Source: Pseudomonas putida
GTDB lineage: Bacteria; Pseudomonadota; Gammaproteobacteria; Pseudomonadales; Pseudomonadaceae
NCBI RefSeq assembly: GCF_028682475.1
Contig: NZ_JANHLE010000030.1
Coordinates: 1-64,000 of the forward strand
Direction of reading: 5' to 3'
Length of the DNA: 64,000 bases
In this document: in pieces, positions 33,424 through 43,432 of the stretch
Layout: each line of letters opens with the position of its first letter
Numbering within the stretch: the first letter of the stretch is position 1
Program-made: the position numbers and the translations under genes
The notes under the pieces: generated by a model
Database searches by the model: none
What the model was told of the DNA's origin: nothing
The model's input: the letters and a program-made list of their open reading frames with translations, nothing else

Positions 33424-34218
33424 TCACTCCTGTGGTTGCGGTTGCGTCAGCCGTTGCAGAAACAGGCTGAACAGTTCCGATTGGGATGAAACACCCAGCT
33501 TGGCGTACAGATTGCGGCGGTGCACTTTCACTGTTTCCTGGGAAATGGCCAGACGCTTGGCTATCGCTTTGCTGGAGTTGCCACGCAGCACCAGACGGGC
33601 AATTTCCAGCTCACGGGCCGACAGGGTATCGCTGCCGAAATGCTCCAGCGCGCGCTCCACCGGGGTCACTTGAACGTCATGCTCCTGGGTCGGATTCTGC
33701 AGCTTCCAGTGCTGGCGCAAGAGCGCCATCAGCCAGGCCGCGTACAGGGTCATCTGCCCCAGGTGGGCGGTTTCAAAACGCTGGCTGGCGCCGAGGGAAA
33801 TCGCCAGGCGCTGCCCCGGCGCCAGATTAACGATCAACTGTAGCTCGTCCTCGCCGATGGCCGAACGGAAATAGTTCTGGAAGTAGTCGCTCTGGCGAAA
33901 TTCGTCCGGCGCCACCTCTTCCATGCGGTAGACGCCGTCGGCCAGGCCGTCCTGCATGGCCTGGTTGAACGGGTCGAGCAGGTACAGGCCACTGAGGTAC
34001 AAGGGCATGGGCGACGGTGTATCACTGAAGCCGCGGTCGAATTCGGCCAGTACCACCGGCGCGCAGTCGTTCTCGGCAAAGATCACCAGGCCGTTGTCGA
34101 ACGGCAGCATCTGGTTCAGCAGCATGAGCGTCTGTTGCCAGAAGCCCGGCCGTCCCAACTGCTCGATTACCTTGGCCAACCCATGATGATGGGCGGCTGC
34201 TTCGAATAGGCTCTGCAC
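33424..34218 (-). CDS. LuxR-type HTH transcriptional regulator
   Basis: 264 aa. The C-terminal LuxR/GerE HTH is clear (TLSARELEIARLVLRGNSSK, then KRLAISQETVKVHRRNLYAK). The N-terminal about 190 residues are a sensor region without the homoserine-lactone-binding signature; they may be PAS/GAF-like. I choose a GTG start at 34218 (VQSLFEAAAHH) because AGGAG lies six bases upstream; the frame continues 81 codons further but overlaps the divergent promoter region. Divergent from the DmpA-type peptidase and upstream of a GST, which are its likely targets. Confidence 0.85.
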   Translation of the reverse strand: MQSLFEAAAHHHGLAKVIEQLGRPGFWQQTLMLLNQMLPFDNGLVIFAENDCAPVVLAEFDRGFSDTPSPMPLYLSGLYLLDPFNQAMQDGLADGVYRMEEVAPDEFRQSDYFQNYFRSAIGEDELQLIVNLAPGQRLAISLGASQRFETAHLGQMTLYAAWLMALLRQHWKLQNPTQEHDVQVTPVERALEHFGSDTLSARELEIARLVLRGNSSKAIAKRLAISQETVKVHRRNLYAKLGVSSQSELFSLFLQRLTQPQPQE

Positions 34219-34396
34219 CGATAACTCCTGGGGGGTAACGATTGGGGGTAATCGCCAACGGTGGGCCGAGTTCCTAGACTCTGCACACCGGCACGCAGTA
34301 TTGCGGTGGTCCGCCCCGTTTGTCATGCACGTCATGCTCGCGGAGCAACCAGCGCAGCGAGCGGCCTTCGAACCTTCCCGATGGAGCAGTGAAACA

Positions 34397-35518
34397 ATGC
34401 GTATTCGTGACCTGGGCATGCGTATCGGCATGGGCAAACCTGGCATTTTCAACGCCATCACCGATGTCCCTGGCGTGCGCGTCGGCCATCACACGATCCA
34501 CCGCGAAAACGGCGAACAATCGGTACACACCGGTGTCACCGTGATCGAGCCACGGCCGCAGTCGGCACATCTGCAACCGTGCTTTGCCGGTGTGCATGTG
34601 CTCAACGGCAACGGCGATGCCACCGGCCTTGAATGGATTCGCGAGGCCGGCCTGCTGACGACGCCTATCGCCTACACCAATACCCACAGCGTCGGCGTGG
34701 TCCGCGACGCGCTGGTGGCGGCCGAACGCGAGCAGGGCAAGCAACGCACCTACTGGTGCATGCCGACGGTGCTGGAAACCTACGACGGCGTGCTCAATGA
34801 CATCTGGGGCCAGCATGTCACTGCCGAACACGTCCATGCCGCGCTGGCCGATGCCCGCAGCGGAGCGGTGGCCGAAGGCTGCGTGGGCGGCGGCACTGGG
34901 ATGATCTGCCACGAGTTCAAGGGCGGCATCGGGACCTCTTCGCGAGTACTGAGCGCTGAGGCCGGTGGCTGGACCGTCGGCGCCCTGGTGCAGGCCAACT
35001 ACGGTGTACGTGAAGCGCTGCGGGTCGGCGGTTATCCGGTGGGCCAGGTGCTGGGTGAGCTGCCCTCGCCGTTTCGTGACGGCGAAAACGTCGGTGAAGC
35101 CGGTATGGGCTCGATTGTCGTGACTCTGGCCACCGACGCGCCGCTGCTGCCGCACCAGTGCACCCGTCTGGCCCAGCGTGCCAGCGTCGGCCTGGCGCGG
35201 GTCGGAGGCGGCACCGAAGACAGCAGCGGCGATATCTTCGTCGCCTTCTCGGTGGGCAACAGCGATCTGCCGGTGACCAATGTCGGCCGTCCGGGGGTAC
35301 CGACCACCACCGTGCAGATGGTCAACAACGACCATATTTCGGCGCTGTTCAGCGCCGCGGCCGATGCCGTCGAGGAAGCCATTCTCAACGCGATACTGGC
35401 TGCTACCGACCTGCAAGCCAATGGCCAGCAAGCGCTGGCACTGAAACCCGAGCAACTGCTAAAAGCCTTGCACGCCGTCGGCTGGAAACCCGATCCGCGC
35501 GCCACAGAGCGGTCCTGA
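34397..35518 (+). CDS. P1/S58 family self-processing aminopeptidase (DmpA-like)
   Basis: 373-residue N-terminal-nucleophile hydrolase of the DmpA/BapA family. Family members cut themselves before a Ser to give alpha and beta chains; here the site reads GEAGMGSIVVTLATDAPLL, with Ser239 as predicted nucleophile after Gly238. Other conserved stretches are ITDVPGVRVGHHTI at the start and CVGGGTGMICHEFKGGIGTS. Substrates of relatives include D-amino-acid amides and beta-peptides. No signal peptide. Divergent from the LuxR-type regulator. Confidence 0.93.
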   Translation: MRIRDLGMRIGMGKPGIFNAITDVPGVRVGHHTIHRENGEQSVHTGVTVIEPRPQSAHLQPCFAGVHVLNGNGDATGLEWIREAGLLTTPIAYTNTHSVGVVRDALVAAEREQGKQRTYWCMPTVLETYDGVLNDIWGQHVTAEHVHAALADARSGAVAEGCVGGGTGMICHEFKGGIGTSSRVLSAEAGGWTVGALVQANYGVREALRVGGYPVGQVLGELPSPFRDGENVGEAGMGSIVVTLATDAPLLPHQCTRLAQRASVGLARVGGGTEDSSGDIFVAFSVGNSDLPVTNVGRPGVPTTTVQMVNNDHISALFSAAADAVEEAILNAILAATDLQANGQQALALKPEQLLKALHAVGWKPDPRATERS

Positions 35519-35603
35519 CTGAGAAGACACTCGTTGCTGCGACAATTTGTCGGTATGGTGCTATTCAGAAGATGGACGTTTACCCGCTCACAGGAAACCC
35601 AGA

Positions 35604-36977
35604 ATGCCCCAACGTGAAGTTATCAATGCATCTGTCAGCCCAAAAGGCAGCCTGGAAACACTGTCTCAACGAGAAGTACAGCAACTGAGTGAAGCCGGTT
35701 CCGGCAGCCTGTACACCCTGTTCCGCCAGTGCGCGCTGGCAATCCTCAACACCGGCGCGCATGTCGATAACGCCAAGACCATCCTCGAAGCCTACAAGGA
35801 CTTCGAGGTACGCATTCACCAACAGGATCGCGGCGTGCGCCTGGAGCTGCTCAATGCTCCGGCCGATGCCTTTGTCGATGGCGAGATGATCGCCAGCACC
35901 CGCGAAATGCTCTTCAGCGCCCTGCGCGACATTGTCTACACCGAAAGCGAACTGGCCAGCCAGCGTATCGACCTGGAAAGCTCCCAGGGCATCACCGACT
36001 ACGTCTTCCACCTGCTGCGCAACGCCCGCACCCTGCGCCCGGGTGTGGAGCCGAAAATGGTGGTGTGCTGGGGCGGTCACTCGATCAGTACCGAGGAATA
36101 CCAGTACACCAAGAAGGTCGGCCACGAGCTCGGCCTGCGCAAGCTGGATGTCTGCACCGGCTGCGGCCCCGGCGTAATGAAAGGCCCGATGAAGGGTGCG
36201 ACCATTGCCCATGCCAAGCAGCGCATGAGCAGCAGCCGCTACCTGGGCCTGACCGAGCCGGGCATCATCGCCGCCGAAGCGCCCAACCCGATCGTCAACG
36301 AGCTGGTGATCCTCCCGGATATCGAAAAGCGTCTGGAAGCGTTCGTGCGCGTCGGCCATGGCATCATCATCTTCCCCGGTGGCGCCGGGACGGCCGAAGA
36401 GTTCCTCTACCTGCTCGGCATTCTCATGCACCCGGACAACCGCGACCTGCCGTTCCCGGTGATCCTCACCGGGCCGAAAAGCGCCGAGCCGTACCTGCAG
36501 CAGCTGCATGCCTTCGTCCAGGCCACCCTTGGCGAGGAAGCCAGCAACTACTACCAGATCATCATCGACAACCCGGCCGAAGTGGCCCGACAGATGGTCG
36601 AGGGGCTCAAGGAGGTCAAACAGTTCCGCCGCGAGCGCAACGACGCCTTCCATTTCAACTGGCTGCTGAAGATCGAAGAAAGCTTCCAGCGCCCCTTCGA
36701 CCCGACCCACGAGAACATGGCCGGCCTGCAATTGCGCCGTAATCTGCCTGCCCACGAACTGGCCGCCAACCTGCGCCGGGCGTTCTCCGGGATTGTCGCC
36801 GGCAACGTCAAGGACAAGGGTATCCGCCTGATCGAAGAAAAAGGCCCGTACGAAATTCATGGCGATTCGGCGGTCTTGCACCCGCTGGGCAAACTGCTGG
36901 AAGCCTTCGTCGCCCAGCACCGCATGAAGCTGCCCGGTGGCGCCGAATACGTGCCCTGCTACCGCGTCGTGAGCTGA
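35604..36977 (+). CDS. ppnN: Pyrimidine/purine nucleotide 5'-monophosphate nucleosidase PpnN (YgdH)
   Basis: 457 aa. The central LOG-like Rossmann domain has the nucleotide-cleaving motifs CTGCGPGVMKGPMKGATIAH and IIIFPGGAGTAEEFLYLLGI (PGGxGTxxE, catalytic Glu). The N-terminal DUF4478 and C-terminal DUF3412 regions give the full YgdH length. It hydrolyses nucleotide monophosphates to base and ribose-5-phosphate, and the E. coli enzyme is activated by (p)ppGpp. ATG 35604 follows CAGGAA. Confidence 0.95.
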   Translation: MPQREVINASVSPKGSLETLSQREVQQLSEAGSGSLYTLFRQCALAILNTGAHVDNAKTILEAYKDFEVRIHQQDRGVRLELLNAPADAFVDGEMIASTREMLFSALRDIVYTESELASQRIDLESSQGITDYVFHLLRNARTLRPGVEPKMVVCWGGHSISTEEYQYTKKVGHELGLRKLDVCTGCGPGVMKGPMKGATIAHAKQRMSSSRYLGLTEPGIIAAEAPNPIVNELVILPDIEKRLEAFVRVGHGIIIFPGGAGTAEEFLYLLGILMHPDNRDLPFPVILTGPKSAEPYLQQLHAFVQATLGEEASNYYQIIIDNPAEVARQMVEGLKEVKQFRRERNDAFHFNWLLKIEESFQRPFDPTHENMAGLQLRRNLPAHELAANLRRAFSGIVAGNVKDKGIRLIEEKGPYEIHGDSAVLHPLGKLLEAFVAQHRMKLPGGAEYVPCYRVVS

Positions 36978-36994
36978 TTCCTGCCCGCCCCTGA

Positions 36995-37021
36995 GTTGCG
37001 GGCACAGCCTGTGCCCGCAAC
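36995..37021 (+). terminator. Putative terminator hairpin after ppnN
   Basis: Perfect 11-bp stem GTTGCGGGCAC / GTGCCCGCAAC with an AGCCT loop, 17 bases past the ppnN stop. Only a weak T-rich tail follows (ATTTGCTGCCATTTT). The rest of the gap up to 37157 holds no gene. Confidence 0.6.
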
Positions 37022-37157
37022 ATTTGCTGCCATTTTCCTACCCCCTTCAGTGAACCTGCCTGCAGAAACGTGGTCTTTCAGCTGGCGGCTTGCGTGCACG
37101 CCCGTGTTCACCGGCCCAATCATCGGGCTTTTATTTTTATTTCACGCGAAGACCATC

Positions 37158-37850
37158 ATGCCTATCTCTCGTCCTGTTCCTGCGGCGCATGCCCCTGTTT
37201 TCAATTCTTTCCTGCGCCCGCGCAACAGACTTGCCATCGGCCTGGTCGGCGCCCTGATTGCCCTGAGCGGTACTGTGCAGGCCGAAGAAGCGCCCACGCC
37301 CACCAGCAACGAGCGCTGGGTCAGCGACAGCCTGACCACCTTCGTGCGCAGCGGGCCGACCAACGGCCACCGTATCGTCGGCAACCTCAAGTCCGGACAG
37401 AAAGTCACCCTGCTCGATACCCAGGGCAACTACAGCCAGGTGCGTGGCGAATCCGGCGATATCGTCTGGATTACCAGCAGCGACCTGCAGGCGGTTCCCG
37501 GCCAGGCCGAACGCCTACCGCAGCTGACCGAACAGGTTGGCCAATTGAGCGCGCAGCTCAAGACCATTGACGACAGCTGGAAGACCCGTGTGCAGGGTAT
37601 GCAGGAAACCTTGGACTCGCGCAAAGCCCTGATCGATGAGCTGGAAGCGCGTAACAAGGCACTCAATGCCGAATTGAGCGACACCCAGTCGGAACTGCGC
37701 AGCACTCAGGCGCGCCTGGGCGATGAGAACAAACAGGTGTTGATGCGCTATATGGTCTACGGCGGTGGCATCGCCGGTGCCGGCTTGCTCGCCGGCCTGA
37801 TCCTTCCGGCCCTGAGCCGGGGGCGCAAGCGCAACGACCGCTGGTTCTGA
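37158..37850 (+). CDS. YgiM-like SH3-domain membrane protein (TIGR04211)
   Basis: 230 aa. A membrane-targeting signal at about 24-41 (LAIGLVGALIALSGTVQA) is followed by a bacterial SH3 domain (about 50-110, WVSDSLTTFVRSGPTNGHRI), a coiled coil (about 118-195, LPQLTEQVGQLSAQLKTIDD to TQARLGDENKQ), and a C-terminal membrane helix (GGGIAGAGLLAGLILPAL) with a basic tail. The order is that of TIGR04211/YgiM proteins, which face the periplasm. Function unknown; an envelope or peptidoglycan role is usually assumed. Confidence 0.9.
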   Translation: MPISRPVPAAHAPVFNSFLRPRNRLAIGLVGALIALSGTVQAEEAPTPTSNERWVSDSLTTFVRSGPTNGHRIVGNLKSGQKVTLLDTQGNYSQVRGESGDIVWITSSDLQAVPGQAERLPQLTEQVGQLSAQLKTIDDSWKTRVQGMQETLDSRKALIDELEARNKALNAELSDTQSELRSTQARLGDENKQVLMRYMVYGGGIAGAGLLAGLILPALSRGRKRNDRWF

Positions 37851-37886
37851 AATGTAGCTGGGCAACTGTCTTCCACGCGATTACCC

Positions 37887-37988
37887 CGTGGGAGCCGGCC
37901 TCTGTGGGAGCTGGCCTTGCCAGCGATTCAGGCACCGCTGATCAACTGACACCGCGCTGATACCATCGCCGGCAAGGCCGGCTCCCAC
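37887..37988. repeat. REP cluster (three units), mixed orientation
   Basis: GTGGGAGCCGGCCT is truncated and directly followed by a full GTGGGAGCTGGCCTTGCCAG unit; an inverted CATCGCCGGCAAGGCCGGCT unit follows. It lies between the converging SH3-protein and dsdC genes. The first, partial unit looks like an insertion or deletion scar. Confidence 0.8.
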
Positions 37989-37993
37989 CCCCA

Positions 37994-38926
37994 TCACCGC
38001 GCGCATTCGCGCAACCACTCGATCATCACCCGGACCCGCACCGGCACCGGTTCGCGCGGCGGATGCACGAGGTAATAACCCTGCCCGGCCGCTGACTCGA
38101 ATTCGCCAAACGGCAAGATCAACTGCCCCTGATCAATCAAGGGTTGCACCAGCTGCCGTCGGCCCATGGCGACACCCACATGGTTGCTTGCAGCCAGCGC
38201 ACACAGATCAGCGCGATCGAAGGTCAGCCCGCCACTCGGCAGATACGCCTGAGCATCATGCCGATGCGCCCAGCGCTGCCACTCGGCATCGAATGCCGCA
38301 TGCTCCCAGGCCAGTGCATCATGCAACAGCGTGCACTGCTGCAAGCGCTGCGGCGCACCGATCAGGCCGTGGCGCTCGGCATACTGGCGACTGCACACCG
38401 GCGCTACCTGTTCGCTCATCAATAGCTCGCTGGCAAGGCCGGGAAACGCGCCATCGCCATACAGCAACGCCAGATCGATATGCCGGGCGCGAAAATCCAC
38501 CGCCTCGTTACCGGTGCGAATGTCCAGGCTGACCTGCGGGTAACGCTGCTGAAAGTCCGCCAGCCGCGGCACCAGCCAGCACTGGGTGATGGACGGCCGG
38601 GCGTAGAGGGTCAACGCACCGCTGATGGTGGCCGTCGAGTCAGGTTGCAGGGCTTGCTCCAGGTCCTCGACCAATCCCTGCACCAGCCGGTACAAGCGCT
38701 CACCTTCGGCGGTCAGGCGTATGCGCCGGGTCAGGCGCTCGAACAAACGCTGCTCCAGCGTCTGTTCTAGCCGGGCAATGCGGTGACTGACGGCGCTCGG
38801 GGTCAGGCACAGTTCCTCAGCCGCCAAGGTGAAGCTCAAGTGCCGAGCGGCCACGGCGAAGGTGTGCAGGTTGGCAAACTGCGCCCCGGTCAGACGGGCG
38901 CCAAGGCGTGGCGGCAGGTTGAGCAT
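37994..38926 (-). CDS. dsdC: LysR-type regulator, DsdC-like
   Basis: 310 aa LysR regulator. HTH at about 20-80 (FAVAARHLSFTLAAEELCLT, PSAVSHRIARLEQTLEQRLF), effector domain of the AmpR/GcvA/DsdC type (LYARPSITQCWLVPRLADFQ, DLALLYGDGAFPGL). It starts two bases after the dsdA stop on the same strand, so it is co-transcribed downstream of the gene it probably activates with D-serine as inducer. In E. coli dsdC is instead divergent from dsdXA. Confidence 0.88.
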   Translation of the reverse strand: MLNLPPRLGARLTGAQFANLHTFAVAARHLSFTLAAEELCLTPSAVSHRIARLEQTLEQRLFERLTRRIRLTAEGERLYRLVQGLVEDLEQALQPDSTATISGALTLYARPSITQCWLVPRLADFQQRYPQVSLDIRTGNEAVDFRARHIDLALLYGDGAFPGLASELLMSEQVAPVCSRQYAERHGLIGAPQRLQQCTLLHDALAWEHAAFDAEWQRWAHRHDAQAYLPSGGLTFDRADLCALAASNHVGVAMGRRQLVQPLIDQGQLILPFGEFESAAGQGYYLVHPPREPVPVRVRVMIEWLRECAR

Positions 38927-38928
38927 GG

Positions 38929-40281
38929 TTATTGTCCGGCCAGTTCGACACGGCCCTTGGCCAGGTAAGCGTCCATTTCCTCACGCGGCACCATGCTGCC
39001 ACCTGTGCCCCAGACCAGATGGGTCGCCCGCGCCATGCGCGCCTCGCTCAGGCCCAGGCGCTGGCGATAGCCCTGTTGCTCCTGCTGCACCCGCACCATA
39101 CCCGACACACCGGCCAGCGCCGAGGGCTCCAGTTCATGGCCTTCGCACGCCTGCAGCTGCGCCAGCTGGCGGTACAAGGTGGCGTCGTCAACGGTGTAGT
39201 AACCGTCGATCAAGCGCTGCATCGCCCGCCCGACAAAGCCCGAAGGCCGGCCCACCGCCAGGCCGTCGGCAGCCGTCTGGTTGTCGATGCCGAAGTCATA
39301 CACCGAAACCTCATCGTGCAGCCCGGTATAGACACCGAGGAACATGCAAGGCGAATGGGTCGGCTCGGCGAACAGGCAATGCACCGCATCGCCGAACACC
39401 AGTTTCAGGCCGAACGCCACGCCACCAGGGCCACCGCCCACACCGCAAGGCAGATAGACAAACAACGGATGCTCGGCATCCACAGCAATGCCCTGTTCAA
39501 CCAACTGGCGCTGCAGGCGCTCGGCGGCCACGGCATAACCGAGGAACAGGTTGCGCGAGTTCTCATCGTCGACGAAATGGCAATGCGGGTCCGCCTCGGC
39601 CTCGCGCCGCCCCTGCTCCACCGCCACGCTGTAGTCGGCGCTGTATTCACGGACCTCGACACCATGGGCGCGCAAGCGGTCCTTCTTCCATTGGCGGGCG
39701 TCTGCCGACATGTGCACCGTGGCCTTGAAGCCCAGGCGCGCACTGATGATGCCGATCGACAAACCGAGGTTGCCGGTAGAGCCCACGGCAATGCTGTACT
39801 GGCCAAAAAAGGCCCTCGCCGCGTCACTGTCGAGCTTGGCGTAATTATCGCCCGGCTGCAGCAGCCCGGCCGCCAGGGCCAGGTCTTCGGCGTGCTTGAG
39901 CACTTCATAGATGCCACCGCGGGCCTTGATCGAGCCGGAAATCGGCAGCAGGTTGTCAGCCTTGAGCCACAGCGCACCGCCTTCGGGCAACTGATGCTCG
40001 GCGCGCAGCACGCCCTGTAACGCCGGCAGCGGCAACAACGGCGACTCGATAATGCCGGCGCTGGCGGCAGTTTCAGTAAACGCCGACTGAATGAACGGCG
40101 CAAAACGCTGCAAACGCTCACTGGCCTCACGCACGTCCTGCCTGCTCAGCGGCACATCGCCCAAGGCCTGCGCGCTCGGGGCAAGCTGCGGGTTGAACCA
40201 GCTGGTCGGGCGCAACGCCACCAGGTCGGCGATCAGCGGGTGGGTCTGGCACCAGACGTTCACAGGTTGTTGCGGCGACAT
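38929..40281 (-). CDS. dsdA: D-serine ammonia-lyase
   Basis: PLP fold-type II enzyme (450 aa) converting D-serine to pyruvate and ammonia. The Schiff-base Lys is in [20 protein letters not shown], the phosphate-binding glycines in [20 protein letters not shown], and [19 protein letters not shown] is typical. No D-serine permease (dsdX/cycA) is adjacent. ATG 40281 (MSPQQ) is chosen because GGAG is seven bases upstream; the ATG six bases earlier almost touches that site. The 186-base gap to the EF-G gene shows nothing else. Confidence 0.95.
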   Translation of the reverse strand: MSPQQPVNVWCQTHPLIADLVALRPTSWFNPQLAPSAQALGDVPLSRQDVREASERLQRFAPFIQSAFTETAASAGIIESPLLPLPALQGVLRAEHQLPEGGALWLKADNLLPISGSIKARGGIYEVLKHAEDLALAAGLLQPGDNYAKLDSDAARAFFGQYSIAVGSTGNLGLSIGIISARLGFKATVHMSADARQWKKDRLRAHGVEVREYSADYSVAVEQGRREAEADPHCHFVDDENSRNLFLGYAVAAERLQRQLVEQGIAVDAEHPLFVYLPCGVGGGPGGVAFGLKLVFGDAVHCLFAEPTHSPCMFLGVYTGLHDEVSVYDFGIDNQTAADGLAVGRPSGFVGRAMQRLIDGYYTVDDATLYRQLAQLQACEGHELEPSALAGVSGMVRVQQEQQGYRQRLGLSEARMARATHLVWGTGGSMVPREEMDAYLAKGRVELAGQ

Positions 40282-40467
40282 TGTCATGCTCCATCGGCAA
40301 GCGGATAGAACGATTAAGCGTCAGGCGCGGGGTGCATTACAACCGATGGTTACTCAGGCCATGGATGATGCCCGTTCAAGCATGCAGCGCCGTGCAAGCC
40401 GGCTCACTTCTGCTACCTTGGGAATACCCTCTTTATTGTCTGACGCATCACGCACAGGTGACCCATC

Positions 40468-42573
40468 ATGGCGCGCACCACCCCCATCGAGCTGTACCGC
40501 AACATCGGCATCGTCGCCCATGTTGACGCCGGCAAGACCACCACCACCGAACGCATCCTGTTCTACACCGGGGTCAACCACAAGATGGGCGAGGTGCACG
40601 ACGGTGCCGCGACCATGGACTGGATGGCCCAGGAACAGGAGCGCGGAATCACCATTACCTCCGCTGCCACCACGGCGTTCTGGCAGGGTTCGACCAAACA
40701 GTTTCCCGACAAGTACCGCTTCAACATCATCGACACCCCCGGCCACGTCGACTTCACCATCGAGGTGGAGCGCTCGTTGCGCGTGCTCGATGGCGCAGTG
40801 GTGGTGTTCAGCGGCGCCGATGGCGTCGAGCCGCAGTCGGAGACGGTCTGGCGTCAGGCCAACAAGTACCATGTGCCGCGCATGGCCTACGTCAACAAGA
40901 TGGACCGCCAGGGCGCCGACTTCCTGCGCGTGGTCAAGCAGATCGACAAACGCCTGGGCCATCACCCGGTGCCGATCCAGTTGTCCATTGGTGCAGAGGA
41001 AAACTTCAAAGGCCAGATCGACCTGGTGAAAATGAAGGCCATCTACTGGAACGAAGACGATCAGGGCACCAGCTACCGCGAAGAAGAGATTCCCGCCGAC
41101 ATGCTCGAGCTTGCCAATGAATGGCGCGCGCACATGATCGAAGCCGCCGCCGAGGCCAATGATGAATTCATGGAGCTGTACCTCAACGGCCAGGAACTGA
41201 CGAATGAACAGATCAAGGCCGGCCTGCGCCAGCGCACCCTGGCCAATGAAATTGTCCCGGCCATCTGCGGCTCGTCGTTCAAGAACAAAGGCGTGCCGCT
41301 GATGCTCGATGCAGTGATCGACTATTTGCCGGCGCCCTCGGAAATCCCGGCGATCAAAGGCACCGACCCGGACCACGAAGATAAACACCTGGAACGCCAT
41401 GCCGACGACAACGAACCGTTCTCGGCGCTAGCGTTCAAGATCGCCACCGACCCCTTCGTCGGCACCCTGACCTTCGCCCGGGTCTACTCCGGCGTACTCA
41501 GCTCAGGCAACGCCGTGCTCAACTCGGTCAAGGGCAAGAAGGAACGCATCGGCCGCATGGTGCAGATGCACGCCAACCAGCGCGCCGAGATCAAGGATGT
41601 GTGCGCCGGCGACATCGCCGCGCTGATCGGCATGAAGGATGTCACCACCGGCGACACCCTGTGCGACATCAACCAGCCGATCGTCCTCGAACGCATGGAC
41701 TTCCCGGACCCGGTGATCTCGGTGGCGGTAGAACCCAAGACCAAGGCCGACCAGGAGAAAATGGGCGTCGCCCTGAGCAAGCTGGCCCAGGAAGACCCGT
41801 CATTCCGCGTGCGTACCGATGAGGAAACCGCGCAAACCATCATCTCCGGCATGGGTGAGCTGCACTTGGACATCATCGTCGACCGCATGAAGCGCGAGTT
41901 CGGGGTCGAGGCCAATATCGGCAAGCCGCAGGTGGCGTACCGCGAGAAAATCCGCAACACCTGCGAGATCGAAGGCAAGTTCGTCCGCCAGTCCGGTGGC
42001 CGTGGCCAATACGGCCACTGCTGGATTCGCTTCGCACCGGCCGAGGAAGGCAAGGAAGGTCTGGAGTTCGTCAACGAAGTGGTCGGTGGCGTGGTGCCGC
42101 GCGAGTACATCCCGGCGATCCAGAAAGGCATCGAAGAACAGATGAAGAACGGGGTCCTGGCCGGGTATCCGCTGATCGGCCTGAAGGCCACGGTGTTCGA
42201 TGGCTCGTACCACGATGTCGACTCCAACGAAATGGCCTTCAAAGTCGCCGCGTCCATGGCCACCAAGCAACTGGCGCAAAAAGGCGGCGCAGTGCTGCTG
42301 GAACCGGTGATGAAAGTCGAGGTGGTGACACCTGAAGAGTTTCAGGGCGACATCCTCGGTGACCTGAGCCGCCGCCGCGGGTTGATCCAGGAAGGTGAAG
42401 ACAGCCCGGCCGGCAAGGTGGTACGCGCCGAAGTACCGCTGGGCGAGATGTTCGGTTATTCCACGCAGATGCGCTCGATGACCCAGGGCCGGGCCAGCTA
42501 CACCATGGAGTTCACCAAGTACGCCGAGGCGCCGGCGAGCATTGCCGATACGATCATCAAGAAACAGGGGTAA
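40468..42573 (+). CDS. fusA: Elongation factor G (second chromosomal copy type)
   Basis: 701-residue translational GTPase for ribosomal translocation. G1 [20 protein letters not shown]2 region [16 protein letters not shown]3 [17 protein letters not shown]4 [12 protein letters not shown]; domains II-V complete, ending in the usual EF-G C-terminus ([20 protein letters not shown]). It is not in the rpsL-rpsG-fusA-tufA context, so it must be the extra EF-G that pseudomonads carry (fusB/fusA2); whether it serves translocation, recycling or stress is not visible. It has its own promoter region and a REP pair at the 3' end. Confidence 0.95.
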   Translation: MARTTPIELYRNIGIVAHVDAGKTTTTERILFYTGVNHKMGEVHDGAATMDWMAQEQERGITITSAATTAFWQGSTKQFPDKYRFNIIDTPGHVDFTIEVERSLRVLDGAVVVFSGADGVEPQSETVWRQANKYHVPRMAYVNKMDRQGADFLRVVKQIDKRLGHHPVPIQLSIGAEENFKGQIDLVKMKAIYWNEDDQGTSYREEEIPADMLELANEWRAHMIEAAAEANDEFMELYLNGQELTNEQIKAGLRQRTLANEIVPAICGSSFKNKGVPLMLDAVIDYLPAPSEIPAIKGTDPDHEDKHLERHADDNEPFSALAFKIATDPFVGTLTFARVYSGVLSSGNAVLNSVKGKKERIGRMVQMHANQRAEIKDVCAGDIAALIGMKDVTTGDTLCDINQPIVLERMDFPDPVISVAVEPKTKADQEKMGVALSKLAQEDPSFRVRTDEETAQTIISGMGELHLDIIVDRMKREFGVEANIGKPQVAYREKIRNTCEIEGKFVRQSGGRGQYGHCWIRFAPAEEGKEGLEFVNEVVGGVVPREYIPAIQKGIEEQMKNGVLAGYPLIGLKATVFDGSYHDVDSNEMAFKVAASMATKQLAQKGGAVLLEPVMKVEVVTPEEFQGDILGDLSRRRGLIQEGEDSPAGKVVRAEVPLGEMFGYSTQMRSMTQGRASYTMEFTKYAEAPASIADTIIKKQG

Positions 42574-42580
42574 CCACAAT

Positions 42581-42643
42581 TCGCGGGGCAAGCCCGCTCC
42601 CACAGGATCAGTCAAATCCGGTGGGAGCGGGCTTGCCCCGCGA
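42581..42643. repeat. REP pair, CGCGGGGCAAGCCCGC family
   Basis: TCGCGGGGCAAGCCCGCTCC-CAC and its perfect inverse GTGGGAGCGGGCTTGCCCCG-CGA, eight bases past the EF-G stop. Confidence 0.85.
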
Positions 42644-42709
42644 TAACCTGCACCTGAAACGCCAGACCTGTAGACTTGCCCCAAGCTTTTTCGTTTGGAG
42701 TTTGCCTTC

Positions 42710-43432
42710 ATGTTCGCCCTCACCCACTTTGTCGCCCCGCCTGAGGAGTCGATCAAGAGCCAGATCCTGCAGATGGTGGTCGACCACCTGACCGACATCA
42801 GTGCTGTCGCCCTCCCCCCGAGCAACCCGCTGTACAACCTCTACCAGTACGCCATCGGCTTTGAGGTGCACCAGTACCTGGAGGCCATAGGCGGCGCAGG
42901 CGAGTTGCGCGTCGAGTTGATCGTCGCCACCGACCCGCGCGATCCGCACACCGTCACCGGTTTTCTCCTGTACCTGCCCGTGCAGGACGATCCGCACGCC
43001 TGCAGCGTGGCCTACCTGGCCGTGCGCACCCCGTACCGCCGCCAGGGCATCGCCCGGGCCATGCTCGCGCAGATGAGCGAACGCTACCCCCATGCGGAAC
43101 TGGCGTGCGCGGTGAACAAGGTGGCGTACTTCGAGGCCATGGGCTTTGCAGTGATCGCCGCACGCGGGCCACAGGTGCTGATGAGCACCCGCGAACAGGC
43201 CAGCGATGGCGTGGTGGCGATGCTCGACGTGGCGCCGATCTACCGCACGGTTGAAGTGCAACAGATCCATAGCTACTTGCTCAAACAGCATGGCAAACGG
43301 GCCATGGTCGATGCCGAGAAGCAACGCGACCGCCACCTCGATCAACTGGAGCGCAAGGCCCTGGCTTTTGTCCAGGAACGCCTGGGTGAGCGCGCCACGC
43401 AGCAGCGCGGCACCCGCATTCGTCTGGTCTAG
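42710..43432 (+). CDS. GNAT-family N-acetyltransferase-like protein
   Basis: 240 aa. The acetyl-CoA-binding motif is VAYLAVRTPYRRQGIARAML (about 104-123), followed by the GNAT strand/helix VAYFEAMGFAVIAARG. The N-terminal about 60 residues and the C-terminal basic helical tail (about 195-240, EKQRDRHLDQLERKALAF) are additions to the usual GNAT core. ATG 42710 follows GGAG. It overlaps the converging LysR gene by four bases. Substrate unknown. Confidence 0.82.
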   Translation: MFALTHFVAPPEESIKSQILQMVVDHLTDISAVALPPSNPLYNLYQYAIGFEVHQYLEAIGGAGELRVELIVATDPRDPHTVTGFLLYLPVQDDPHACSVAYLAVRTPYRRQGIARAMLAQMSERYPHAELACAVNKVAYFEAMGFAVIAARGPQVLMSTREQASDGVVAMLDVAPIYRTVEVQQIHSYLLKQHGKRAMVDAEKQRDRHLDQLERKALAFVQERLGERATQQRGTRIRLV

